Shown one piece after another: positions 1-12,800 of a stretch of DNA of 64,000 nucleotides. The notes under the pieces are model-generated. The model was not told the DNA's origin. It saw nothing but the letters and a program-made list of their open reading frames with translations, and did not search any database. The DNA lies in assembly GCA_033980235.1 (NCBI GenBank), contig CM067072.1:14066871-14130870 (forward strand), written 5' to 3'. Each line of letters opens with the position of its first letter. Position 1 is the stretch's first letter. The stretch is from Diadema setosum (taxonomy: Eukaryota > Echinodermata > Echinoidea > Diadematoida > Diadematidae). The position numbers and the translations under genes are program-made.

Positions 1-2184
1 TGAAAGTAAGAAGATGGTTATCACAAAAGGAAAATACTTATTCTGCAGAGTTCCCCTACTAATGAGCTACTTCAGACACAGAACTGAAGGCAGCAGTAGC
101 CATGCATCATCTATAACAAATACATATAAAAACCAAACTCATTTCCTTCTGTTTTCTTTTCTTTTTTTGTATTTAGTATCAAAATGTAAACATAAATTTT
201 GCTGCCACAATATTTTCTGCGAAGTCACCATGAATTCAGATCAAGCTGGAAAAGTCTTGCACTTTTGAAAATTTGACTACTACTGCTTACTCCTTGACTA
301 CTACTCAAAAAGTTTTGTCAAGATTTTTTTTTCCTTGAAAAGAAAAAAAAAAATGCTCGTCCTACTAAAGCCTCTTTTTCTCCTTCTTTGGAGCAATTTA
401 CACAAGTAAATATTTGCAAGGAAGATTTTCACACATCACTTTGCTATCAAAAAACTTTTGATATGGGCAAACAAAAATGTGTGCATGTTGGGAAAAATTC
501 AACCTAATATAAAGCCTTGTAGAGATTTTGATTAAAAAGAAAAAACCCAGCAAACAAACCCAGGCCTTTGTCCTTGTTTTTGCATTTGCTCTGGACACTG
601 GAGAGTAAACTTGCAACATTACATGAACAAAGAACTCAATCTATTTCAACACCTTACACACTCAGCTTTTGTGTAACCTAAGTGATGGGATTCAGATTAG
701 CAACACAATAAAAGCACTGAAAATGAATGAAGAAGAAAAGCGAATTGGAGTGCCCTCCGCAATGTCTATATCTCTAGCAAATTTGGTAGCAAAGAGCGGT
801 TTGCATATCGAAAGATAAACCATTCATATTTTCCCCAATTATGCCCAAAGTAGTGCTTACTAGGATTTCTGCATGTTTGATATCACTTAACATTCATTCA
901 TCTTAGTCAGCTGTATAAGAGTCATAGCGTGTGTACCTGAAAAAATATATAAATTTTATAAAAAGAGCGACAGTCATCAAAAAGTTGATGTGGAAAACCT
1001 CCATGAATGGACAGTTCATGATAACTATATGTATGCTGGTTTCAAGTACCTACTTCATGATAATCAAACACAATAGGACCAATCTTCTTGAACAGTGTAT
1101 CAGGAAATCCCATAACACCCTAAAACCACAAGCAAATCAATTTAGGCACACACAAGGTTTACTTTGAGATGCAAGATTACGGCTAAACATGTTCACTATA
1201 CAGTGAAGATAATTGATGATTTTGTATGAATTCGCCACCAAAATGATTACTTGGAATCAAAACTTGCTGGGCTGACATATTAGGTCAGGTGATTACAATG
1301 TAAATGGGTTGATTTTTTTTTTTTGATAAAAAAATATGACAAAATCTCTTCAGGTATAATTGTATCAATGATGCCATGATAGCACATCTCATTGTCATGT
1401 TGGTTTTTCATAGATCCATTTAGGCAAACGTCAAACTTTGCAATAAAATCAATCACAATCAAACACAAATTGGCCAAAAAACAAAACCAAAAAAACAATC
1501 ATATGAATGAAGAGATGTTAATAAAGAATAGGAGAAGAATAAAATTGCATTCTGCTTTCGAAACCTTGCCTAGGAAATATGAGTAAAAAAATTGGCACTC
1601 TAAAACAATGATAATCAAAGCATGCTGTGCAAGGTAACACTTTTTGTTTTCAACAACTATTTCAACAATCCTTTTGCGTCATCAGCAGTAGTGAGCTACG
1701 CTTAGGATAATTATGCTAAAACCTCTTCTCTCCATATAATCCTGCTGATATCTATGATAATATCAAATACAGTAAGACTTTATTGCTTGATACAGTATGC
1801 ACTGCAACCCAGATACAATGAGTGACTTTGGAATTACGTCTTCACAAGAGGAAAAGTTTGCACCCTAGAACTATTCCATGAAGCCGTACCCTGTGCATGC
1901 TACCATCGATCGTGAAAGCTCTTCTAGTTTCATGTCAATCAAAGTAAGCTGTACCAACCGACACACATTTTTTAAGAATATAAATATTGGCTGCAAGGCC
2001 AGAAAATAAAAGAGTATTTTGTGCACACTCATGTTCACAATAATGATTAACAAGCCACTATTTTGTTGTGGAGGTGTAACATTAGAGAAAATAAACATAA
2101 TAAAGACTATCATTTCTCAAAATACACATGTTTGCTTCAAGAATGTTATCATACTTGCTCATGATATGGGCAGGTACACTTCCA

Positions 2185-2460
2185 TTTCAAATCAGTACCA
2201 ACCAGTCAGAACGAGTCTAAACTGGCTGTAACTGGCACCCTGCTGTCAGAATAGCTTGAAACGTGTTTGAACAAGCACCAATCAGTCAGAGCAGGTCTAA
2301 ATTGGTATAGAGCTGGAACTAACCAGTCAGACACATCTCGAAAAAGAGTTTCGCTAAAGCCATTCCCAACCAGTCAGGGCAGGTTTTAAACGGGTTTGAG
2401 CTATATAGATTAAACCGTACAGCGCCGGTCTAAACCAATTTAGAACCAGAACCAACCTGA
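2185..2460. repeat. Diverged minisatellite / fold-back region with ACCAGTCAG core
   Basis: The core ACCAGTCAG or ATCAGTCAG followed by a GGTCTAAA- or GGTTTAAA-like block recurs about five times at spacings of roughly 50-70 bp. Inverted variants such as GGTTTAGA-type and CTAAACTGG are interspersed, so parts could pair with each other. It looks like an old tandem array. No protein can be supported here. Confidence 0.5.
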
Positions 2461-4541
2461 ATGATCCTGCATATAGACTCCTTTGGAGGTATTTTGTGTA
2501 GTCATTACATTTAGTGAAACTTTTTGTACTAAATAGTTTTGAGTACTGCACATTACCCGCAGCTTTAAAGCAGCCACAGAAGTCCTTTTTTTTTTTGGAT
2601 AAACCTTTCCTTTGATGTGAATTCCACAGATTCACAAGGATTTAGAGAATCTATTCACAACAAACACACAAAAATAATCCTTGTATTGATCTGGGAAATG
2701 ATTTAAATAGTGATGCAGCTTGTTCCCAGCAAGCAGCAGCAATAGTGTCATTCATGCAGCTCTGCTCTGCGCCCGACATTGCCGGACAAATTACCGATCC
2801 CGCGACAAGATTCGGGGGGACGATCAATGAGTTCCCTAGTGAGTGAAACAACCAATGATGCCATTCGCCCCCATACAACTGGGGACATATTATATAAAAG
2901 AGTACTTTCTTAAGGGTATACTTTGATTTTACAAGAACAAACTTATGATATAACCCATTTCCTAGTAGCTGCATTAATGTACGAAAAGCAAAGGTCAGTG
3001 AACATTTGCCCAACTGTTGCAATGAACAATGGACTTTGACAAATATAATTTTAAAAGTATAAACATTCAGGCAATCACTTCATATTTGTATATATTATTT
3101 TTTTCTCTCTCTCCTAGCAAGACGAAAAAATAAAATCCCTGAACGACAGCTACTCTTCGCAAATGGTAATAGTCACTGTAGCACCTGCGGTGTTGAATGG
3201 GCTAGCATTCAAATGGGGCAAAATAACACATACATACATACAGATTGCATACACAATTCCCTCAAAGAAGCTACTAATGAAATGGGCATTCAATAATCAT
3301 TGGTTTCCACCACAAGAATCTAATGGATGACAATACCCATTTGTCTTGAGGCGATAACATTGCTCTATTAAAGCCATATAAGTTTCATTATGTATTTGAC
3401 CAAATTTTTACAACAAACCCAATATTGCTCCAATTGGTTACACATAAGGGGTCTCTCATTCTTTAATATATGATCATCATCACTTGATAGACATAAATCT
3501 CATCAAAACTCTAGATCATCACACAAGTTAAAGCAATGAAAGCAGACGAATGCTCAAAGGATATCTTTGTGGTAGAAACAACACTTTTTTGAGCATGTAA
3601 ATAAAATAAATATAGTTATCATCACAAAAAATTCTGCACTATGCACTTAATGAGATAATATATGATTTGTGCATGAACGCATTAAAGTTAGGTTTTAATT
3701 CATGCAACGTTACTTACACTTACATTGTATGCCACTTTGCCGACACCTTTGAATACATAAGTATGATACGCGATGCATTTTGTGTCAATGGTAGAAAAAA
3801 TTTCAAAGCAGTCACGATTTAAATAATTCACATTCTCCACTCAGCCCTCCAGCAGCAAACGCAAACTGGGGCACGGTATTGCTGAAGATAACATTCTCTT
3901 TGTCAAAAAATATAATCTCCTCAATGAGCAAAAATTCACAAACAGGCCAGCGAAAAATGATATGCTCAAACACGTACTGATGATGCCACGTCGCCACATT
4001 GGGGGGGGGGGGGGGAGAATTTTTTATACTGACCCTCACACATCTTGTCCTTACAACATTGACCGGTCATTCAGCCCCGAGGCAGACCCAGGGATAGATG
4101 AACGAGCAGTAAACTTTTCTTGCCTTGCTTGCTTTCCTCTTGCGCATTTAGATTTGAATCCATTATCATAACTGCGATTCAGCGTCAGCCTTTCGGATCC
4201 GACAAAAGTTTCCCCTGTGTAAAAAAAAAACCCAAAACTTCTGCACACTGTAACACCCACCACAGTGGGTGTCCACCACAAAAGTAACATAACAAAAAAG
4301 TTGAATAAAAACACTATGATACATACGTCCTATTTGTATATTTTCTGGCACACGTGCCTTCTCAACTTTCTAAACACCCAAGTCGCTTGGCAAAGGTGTC
4401 TTTTCTCCATGCTCATTCCTTAAATTCAGATATTTTAAGTTGGCACCTGCTTAAGAATGCATACGATAGTCTCTGATATCAGCATTGGAGTACATGGTCT
4501 CACAGCTCGTTAACCAACAATATGAATGAAAGGGGGACAAA

Positions 4542-4948
4542 TTAAAGGGATGGAATAGTTTTGGTTGAGGTAGGGCTTAAGGTTTCCAACATTTTTGATG
4601 ATGATTTTTTTTTGAGATAATGAGAAACCTCTCATGAAATATAATAGAACATATAATTCTAAGAGGAAGTCAAAGTTAATTTGATGAAAATTGGTTTTGT
4701 AATGGCTGAGATATCCAAAAACAAAGCAATTCTTATAAAAGATTGGACCCACCTTTTATTAGGACCACTTTGTTTTACTTTATTTTTTTGACATCTCATC
4801 CATTTTAGAACAAAGTTTCATCAAATAAACTTTGAATTCCATCTTAGAATCGTATGCTCTTCAACACATGATAAAGTGGTTTCTAAGTATCGTGCAAAAA
4901 GTTACAAACTGAATCCTCATCTCAACCAATACTATACCATCCCTTTAA
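4542..4948. mobile_element. TTAA-flanked fold-back MITE, family 1 copy A
   Basis: The element is bounded by TTAA at 4542-4545 and 4945-4948. Its ends are inverted repeats of the type AGGGATGG(A/T)ATAGT(T/A)TTGG. It is about 400 bp, AT-rich, imperfectly palindromic throughout and non-coding. TTAA target duplication suggests mobilisation by a piggyBac-type transposase. A second copy of the same family is at 30241-30632. Confidence 0.75.
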
Positions 4949-4949
4949 C

Positions 4950-5263
4950 AAATGTTTGGGGCAAAGTATGATTTAAGAATTTTGAAATGTGTAAAGATAC
5001 ATAGACTGACAAACATCAGAGAAAAAATGCAATCCATTTGGGTCACTTTTAAAGTTAAAGCGCTCATGTACAAGCTCTGCTGAATGAGTGCATGAGTAAT
5101 CGATTGAAATGTAGGGCTCCCATTCGCATAAACTGAAGGAATTTGAAGATTTATCTTATACCCGGCATGTGATTTCTGCTGGACCCCTCTGAAAACCAGC
5201 CTTTGGCTGACGAGGGTGTTCCACCCCATGAGTGGAAAATAAAAATTGAATTGAATTGAAATT
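4950..5263 (+). mobile_element. LINE (CR1/L2-like) 3' tail, truncated
   Basis: The stretch ends in a short tandem of the TTGAA type at 5245-5261, preceded by AAAATAAA and by sequence that resembles the 3' end of metazoan CR1-like LINEs (a GGCTGACGAGGGTGTT block just before the tail). No reverse transcriptase frame is present. The 5' boundary is approximate and touches the MITE at 4542-4948. Confidence 0.5.
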
Positions 5264-5634
5264 GCTTAAAAACACATCGATGGCCGATGCATGAACATCA
5301 GAGGCTCCACACAAGAGCTATGTACCTATAACTGTTCTCATCTTGTAGACCAAAATGGAACTATTCCAGTCCATTCAACTTAACCCCCATCGATCCCACG
5401 TCTGCCCCACAAAAATAAACTATCCCAAATAAGCGACAAGACGAACAACAAAAAAGGCATCCATGAAGGTTAACTGAACTAATTGAAGCTCTCTTCAAAG
5501 ATTTGCTTCGGTCTGGTATGTAATCTGGGTTGCGCAGCTACAACATCAGAGGTTGGTGGCTGCAGTGGAACACTGCTCTCATCTGCATATTTCAGTCACA
5601 AATATTGCATCGCACTGCTACAGTGAGGAAACAC

Positions 5635-5702
5635 ACAGACACGCGCACGCTCACATACACACATAAACCCACACACCCGCACCAACGCACAAGCACACAC
5701 AT
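5635..5702. repeat. CA-rich microsatellite
   Basis: Interrupted (CA)n with CG substitutions (cacacacagacacgcgcacg-type), in the 3' flank of PDE4. Confidence 0.8.
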
Positions 5703-6418
5703 TAATATCTGTCTGAAAAAAAGAGAGGAAAAAAATGATAAGACATACAGAGTCATATTTTCCTTCCTGACAGATGTAGTGAAATCCATCACGGCAATTG
5801 ACTAATTGACCTGGCTGTATCAGATACCACGTCACAGTTTTAGTAACAGCCTGTGGGTAGGATTTTGTGTCCATCTCACTCCTGTGACAGCGTTTGGGTG
5901 ACCACAATCTCACGGCACCCTCCATCATGGCATTTGGCTCTTGAGCCGACGACCCGCTTGCTGCGTGGGCACGTTTTCTCTGACCAGTCATTTCTTCCCC
6001 ATCCTATTTTCATCGCGATCTACCAAAGACTGCCCCTTTCTTTGCGCCTCCTCCGTGGGAGGATATTCCGTCATGCACCATCCATCGGCTTTACGTCCTC
6101 ACATGACACCCTTTTGGAGTGGGGACACTCTCTTCTGAAGCACGTCATTATGCATTGCTGGCGAAGAATTCCTCTCTGGGGATTCAAAAACCACTGACAA
6201 TTCCTGGGAAGAGTCCCTGTCCTCCGTCTGGGACATTACGATGCTGCATATCAATGAGGACACTAGCCAGGGAGGATCGTGAGGAGGTTCTGCTTTCTGA
6301 CTCAACTGCTAAAATGAAATCACACATTTTTCTTCCATTAAAATATAGAAACTCTTTTTGCACACGATAGAATTCGCTGCGTTCTCCAGCAGGAAGTGTC
6401 TGTGTCATACCCGTCTTA

Positions 6419-6868
6419 CTATAGATCCGTCTCTTTCGAGTCCTTGATGGACAGTTTTGAGAACTTGAACACCTCGCCGTCGCGGGGCTGCGAGACGGCG
6501 GGCCCCTTGACGTTGCGGGCGTTGGCTGCATCCACCGCAGAGCTTCCGGTCTCCTCCACATGGGAGTTGCGCTGCAGCCGGTCCTGCCTGTGCGTGGGCG
6601 TCCGCTGCTGCTCCTGGTCGAGCCCCGGGTTGTCTGTCTCGCCCTCCTTCTCCTCCAGGTCTTCCAGGGTCAGGTCGTTGGGGTCATCCCCATTGTGCGC
6701 CTTGCTGCCCCCATCCTTTTCGGTGCCCGGCGAGGGGCTGTCCCGGATCTGGCTCTGGTACCAGTTCCGGTTCTCCTCCAGGTGGTCCAGGATCTCCTGG
6801 GCATCGGGGTAGACCAAGTCCGCCCACGTCTCCCACAGCGGGTGCAGGATGAAGTCAATGAAGCCGAC
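6419..6868 (-). CDS. PDE4: PDE4 exon 13: end of catalytic domain, acidic C-terminus and stop
   Basis: 450 nt encode residues 566-714 and the TAG stop at plus 6419-6421. It opens [19 protein letters not shown] (Phe568 corresponds to the hydrophobic-clamp Phe), then [18 protein letters not shown] at 609-612 is the ERK phosphorylation site position of mammalian PDE4B/C/D. The following tail is acidic ([12 protein letters not shown]). The Phe-rich ERK docking motif (FQF before ELTLEE) is not evident here: the matching stretch reads DPNDLTLED. Acceptor ctacag|GTC. Confidence 0.96.
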   Translation of the reverse strand, partial: VGFIDFILHPLWETWADLVYPDAQEILDHLEENRNWYQSQIRDSPSPGTEKDGGSKAHNGDDPNDLTLEDLEEKEGETDNPGLDQEQQRTPTHRQDRLQRNSHVEETGSSAVDAANARNVKGPAVSQPRDGEVFKFSKLSIKDSKETDL

Positions 6869-9800
6869 CTGTAGGAAGAGTCAAATGAACACCATTGGGA
6901 AGAGTCACATAAACATCTCTGACCTCAATGTAGGTAAATTGTAGGGGTATAACTGTTTAAAATGTTACTTGCAGTTTTCCTCACATTTCTGATTCTGCAG
7001 TGTGAGTGAATTTGCTATTGTAATGCAGACTAGTAACCTTTTACCATAGTATGTGCTGCCAAAGCATTTAACTGCTGTGGCAGTAGTGAACTGTTTGATT
7101 GCTTGCTCAATTGTCATCACCATCTGCAAAATTAATCTCACCTGACGAAGTGCATAAGAATTTCTACTTTTATAGTACACTGCCATGGAGATGGCTCCGC
7201 CCCTTAACCGCTACCCACCTGTGACTTCTCGATGGATGCGTTCTGCCGGTCCATCATGGGGCTGATCTCCAGCCCCTTCTCCCGCTCCAGGTCACCCTGC
7301 CGGAAGAACTCCTCCATCAGCATGGAGGTCCACTGGGTGTAGATCTGCAGCGGCTTGCTTGGGTTTGCCACGTCCGCACAGTGCACAAGATTCTTAAGGA
7401 CCTGAAGCGAGAGAAGAAAAGTTAACCAACACTATTGATACATGCAATGCACACTGATTCGTTACAGTGATCATTTGATTAACAACAATAAGAATACTTT
7501 TGATTATCCTAACTTCATCATGTAAAATATGACTTGTGTGCCATCATTATCATCTTTTGTCATGGCAGCTATAATGTCACAACCGTCATCATCACAACTG
7601 TAGCTGCCATTTCCGCTCATTCAGACTGACATAATCCTCCTCCTCCTCCCCATCATCATCACTATTATTTTCCTCTTCCTCTTCATCATCATCATCATCA
7701 TCACCAGCATCATCACCAGCAGCATAATTTTCTTACTTCTCCTCCTCCATCTTAACATCACAACCATCATCCTCATGAACACCACATCAACATCATCCTC
7801 AACATCAACATCGACATCATCATCAACATCAACACCACCATCATCCTTATCCTCATCCTAATTATCATCAGCATTAATATCAACAGCAGCATCAGCAATA
7901 TCAATTTCTCCAACTCTCTGCTTCGTGTACACCTCCTCCTCTTCTTCCTCCTCCTCCTCTTCTTCTTCTTCCTCCTCCTCCTCCTCCCCCTGGACCTCAC
8001 CTGTATCCTGTCATTGTAGTTGTCAAGTAATAAGACCCCTGACCCAGCCACCTTCTTTGTTTCCACCATGGTCTTGAGGTCTGCGAGTAGACTCATGTGC
8101 TTGGACATGTCTGTTGCAAGAACCTGTTGAGGTAACATAAATTGTGTGCAAACTTTCTGGTGACCATTGCATCTCTTGTATCATCATCATCATCCCAACA
8201 AACATTATCCCCAAATTAATCAGTCCATGCATAGAGTGAGATCGTAATCTTGGGGTCTTAAATTTGCCACATAGAGTCATTTACCACACAAAACATTTGA
8301 AAGCAGAAAAGCTGAAAGCTGTACAAAGCTGTGAATTTAAATGATTTTGTGAGGTATTGTACTTCTCCCATAAATGCTAATAACTTAATACTATCAATGA
8401 AGAGACAAATCCCAGAACTTTGTTGCCATACTAAACAACATAATAAGTACACATTCGCAGAATCATTTGAGAGAAATTTAATGATTTTCTAAGACTACCA
8501 CAATAGTGTAAGTCAATTTCATTCTAGTTGATATGATATACCTGAAAAAGTAAGGAAACATAATTTTGTCTGGCTTTACACTCATTTAAGTCTCTCCAAC
8601 TTGTAACACTCTTCTGCCATTCATTTACTCAAAGCATCACTGGATATTAACATTTGGTATCAAAAGAGAAAGTGGGTACACAGGGAACTTGAAAAGAAAA
8701 TGTAGAATGTATCAATTGACAAAAAAACAACAACAAAAAACCCAGATAACATCACATACAAAGAGTCATAATGTTAGAAGAGAAAGCAATTTTAAACCAT
8801 TTGTCTCTCATACTGCTGATTCTCACAAACATAACATTTTGGCACAGCTGCCTCTGGCATGCAATCATGGATTAATTCTCGGTGAATCTCTCACTCTCTT
8901 TCTTACCATGTCGATGGACATTTTCCTGAGCGTTTGATACTGCTTCTTTGACAGGTACTCAAAGATATTGCAGTTTTCTTCCATGAGGAGCTTGAAAGCG
9001 ATGGCGAGGGAGTGGTTTTCCAGAACGGACACGTCATTGTACAGTATTGCTAATTCTGCCCCTGTGTGCCGGAGACAAGTGCAAAATTAGGTAGAAAGTG
9101 TTATTAATGAATTTCTGAAACACTTTGCAATAAATAACATTGTAAATATTGCAAAATCAAGCTCAAAGATTGCTGGGAAGTAGTGATGTCTCCTCATACA
9201 TAACATACACAGGAAAATTACTGCACTTTCAATACATTTTGCAGAATTTATAATTATTGGCCAATTTTGGAAGTTGACCGATGTTTGCAAAGTCACCTGA
9301 TATTTGCAAAAGTGTCAACTCTGACAAAATATTGTCTTATTTTATAAAATTCTCAATACCACTGGGTATTGTCCCTATTTGGGAAAAATCACTGAATTTT
9401 CTTCCAGAAAAGGATAATGACTATTTCTCACATTGTCAATGTGGTTATCAAAGGCGAATCTGACAACTTGTGAAATTGTCTTGCAAGTCCCAATTTGTGA
9501 AATGTTATACTCATGTACTGTATACTCATGGAGTATACAGTAATATGCTCAGTGGTTTCTGACCCCAGTAAACATCCTGCTACATCTGTTCATAATGCAC
9601 ACAAACATCCTCTGCAATGTTAGAGGGGGAAAAAAAAATCGCATTTGCTGTGGACAGATTTTGAAAACATAGCTCCAAATGAAACATTGCATTAACATTT
9701 GCCTTTTTTCTGTGTGAAAAAAAAAAATGTGTACTACATATTCTGAAAGCAAGGAAAATGTCTGTAATAGTAAATTGGAAACCTGCTCAACCCTAAGCTG

Positions 9801-12800
9801 TTCATAATTTTGTGCAAAAGGACAGCAGAAATACTTTCCTAATTCTGAAAAGACTCAATTCACAAAAAAAAAAAAAATAAATCAATGCACATTCTATTTG
9901 TAACAAATTGCTTGTAACTCAAAAAACGCTAGCAAAACCTGACAGAAATTACTGCTTTTCAGTCCATATTTTGAGCTACAACGCATGACTTTCCTCAAGT
10001 TTGGAATTTTTCATTTGACCACTCATATTTCAGTGCCTAAGTGAACTCTTTGCTCGAGGCTTGAGGTTATCATAACAGTTGAAATATGTGAATTCTATTT
10101 CCCCTTTTGTTCCACTGTGTTATTATTACAAGATTGAATCGCAACAACATCTTCATATTTTTGCGACTTACGTGCCTTGCGTGATACTGCAAAGTACTGG
10201 TACTGTTACTACAGTTTATGAAACAAGGAAAAAAAAAACAGAGAGAAAAAAAAAGATCTAGGTTGGGTTCAATTCCATTGTTTGGGCTAAAAACCAATCC
10301 ACTTCCTTCTGATTAGATATTTATAAATAGTTTCATGATCCTTCCTGAAAGCAATGTGAAACTATTTGTCCAACAAAAACACTGACTGAAACTAATATTC
10401 CACTTCTTCCCTCCCCATCCCCCCCCCCCCCCCCCCCCCCCGAGGCTGGTTGACAACAGCCGCTACTTCCTTTAACCCTTCTGTGCGATGGTGGACGGTG
10501 CCTACAATGCTATGGGGTTTTCTGTGCCGAGCAGCTCTCAGAGCCTGCAAAGAGTTTTAAAGTTCAGCAAGGGGCTACATAAGCACTTGCTTGATTGCAC
10601 AGGGCAAGTAAAAAACATTGAAGTTTGGCAAGTGTCTTGGAACAATAGGAAAAAAACACTTGCCAAATTGGGCAAAGTAAAAACTTTTGAAGCCACTCCT
10701 TTTTCACTTTTTCCCCTTCAAACCTATGAAATCAGCCATACATTAGAAGCTTAAAGATAGCGACTGTTTAGTGATACAGCACTCGATCAAACCAAGTTTG
10801 TTACTCCAATGTGCTTGAACATGTGAGTCAATGTGTGCTGTTTATTCAAATGATTGTGTTTTATCAAGCCCTTGACTTACATGTGATTTTCTATATCATT
10901 TTCCAATATTTTTTTTACTTTCTTTTTTGGGCAAGTAAAATTCATGTTTGGGCAAGTGTTCTGTAATAGTTTGAAAATCTGCTTGCCTGACCGGGCAAGT
11001 GGTAAAAAAAAAAAGAAGTTATATAGCACTGTGATTGACTGACCTGTGTTGCACAGGAACTGGTTGTTAAGACCCGGGTGGTGCACGTCATGTATTGCTG
11101 CTGAAAATAATGCTGACATTATTTCTAGGTCTGTGAACACATTCTGCAAAGAACGGGAAGGACGGTACATTAAAACAGACGGTGTCAATAGATGCCTCAA
11201 CGATGTGACAAGATATTAAAAGTATGCACAATAATAAACGGTTCTTATCATGATCAACCTGTTCTTTCTTATTTGATGTTTAAGTGGTGAAAAAAAAAGA
11301 TATCTTTGGAGATAGTGAAAGCTATACTGGCACGACTCTTTAAATCCCCTAAATGATGCCATAAATACTCTTCTTCCGATTCACATACAAGCTGAAATTG
11401 ATAAAGAAATATTCATGTATACAAAACAAAGAATGGCCCATCACCATGACCACGTTTATCTCAAGATTTACGAACGAGGCCATTGCCCATCTATCAAATA
11501 TACAAACGGTTCCTGTGAGCGACAGATTTAGAACAGTGTGTTTTCACTTCCTCTTGCTCATCGCCTGTACAGTGTACATGCATCTCTTACTACATTGAAA
11601 TTATATCTAGGATCTACGATGAGCTGTTGACATCATTACAATGGCAACTTCTTTATGGCAATTGTTCACTCTGATGCACACATTGTACTTTATTTTCTTA
11701 GCCGACTATTTTGTCACATGTTTCACTGCTTGGATGCTTCCATATTCTACACTACGTATCCTTCCCAGTGCTGTAAAATTTAACCCCTTCATCTCTTAAG
11801 TGCAGCTACGTGTAGGAGGGTGCGGGCATCCCTCCACTGACCTCTAAGGCGGGCGCCGAGAGAAGATAGTGGGTGGAGTGAACCACGTCAGCTGCATGGG
11901 TTTGGTTGTGGTACATGATCTCCCGGTGGTAGTGGTCTTCTAGCGTCATCATGTAGACCAGGAACGTCTTCTCCGGGATCTGGAACGTCTTCAGCAGACC
12001 CCGGTCCTACAAGGAAGCAAGAAGGATGCATTTTAGGTCAATATTTCACAAGTTCTCATTTGCCAATTGTCAAGTACTGGTCTTGGTGGGAGTGGTGATC
12101 ATGTTGTTGGTGGGGGGAGGGGAGGGGATGATGGTGGCAGGTATGGGGGGTGATGGTGGTAGGTGGGGGGGGGGGTGATGATGGTAGTTGGGGAGGGGGG
12201 ACAGAAGGCTCCACAAAAAGATATAAGTTACAAAATTACAACATGATAAATTCAAACATATAGGGGAAACTGACCAGAAATATATAATCATCCTGAATGA
12301 AAATGAGCAAAGAAAATGAGATTCCATTCAGATGGAATTCCATTTTCTTTTCTCATTTTCATTCATGATAATTACACCGTGTCTGCTTTGAGCAACACAG
12401 TATTCACTTTGTGGGCACAAACTTAATCAACTGTCACACATCAGATCCTATCTATGGGCTAATAATAGTACTACTGAACAATGATAACAATGATAATGAG
12501 AAGAAAGAAACAAAGACATTGGACTCACCTCAAATAACCTGTAGATGACTGCTGTTAGAGGTCTGTGACTTGTAATCTCATCAATTTTGAAGATATCAAT
12601 ACACCACGTATCTAATAGCCTCAACTCCTGTTGGGTAAAAAAAAAAAAAAAAAAAAGTCTTTTTAAAACCTTATTGGTTGTTGTCATGGATTCGGATTCT
12701 GGCTCTTTTAAAATTTATATTCCTACACCCAGATGGCAAAGTTGCCAATCCAGTGGTCTGTATGTTACTTCTTACAAAACCTGCGATGAAAAAAAAAAAA

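Larger units (their letters stand above)
1..6418. other. 3' UTR and downstream flank of PDE4
   Basis: No coding exon recognised. The 3' UTR must begin at 6418 and run leftwards. The first canonical AATAAA signals I find on the minus strand are at plus 4779-4784 and 4755-4760, inside a MITE, so the true polyadenylation site is uncertain. The stretch holds a CA-rich microsatellite (5635-5702), a LINE tail (about 4950-5263), a TTAA-flanked MITE (4542-4948), a G run (4002-4015) and a diverged minisatellite (2185-2460). 1-2180 and 2650-4500 are AT-rich with nothing recognisable. Confidence 0.5.
9062..11043 (-). other. PDE4 intron 9, with poly-C tract and GGCAAGT repeats
   Basis: 1982 bp, GTCAGT donor and CACAG acceptor. 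It holds a 23-base C run (10419-10441) and a degraded element with repeated GGGCAAGT boxes (10560-11005). 9062-10400 is AT-rich with nothing recognisable. Confidence 0.85.

Noticed and set aside
4755..4784. AATAAA polyadenylation signals for PDE4
   Set aside because: They lie inside a MITE 1.6 kb past the stop; without transcript evidence they cannot be assigned, so no terminator feature was made.
5596..5991. Minus-strand 131-codon frame downstream of the PDE4 stop
   Set aside because: Ends in a CA-repeat, has no family resemblance and would lie in the 3' UTR.
6396..6874. Plus-strand frames of 104 and 138 codons opposite the last PDE4 exon
   Set aside because: Antisense shadows of the GC-rich coding exon.
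7773..8138. Minus-strand 121-codon frame running out of PDE4 exon 11 into Arg/Lys/Met repeats
   Set aside because: Read-through of the real exon past its GTGAGG donor into the microsatellite.
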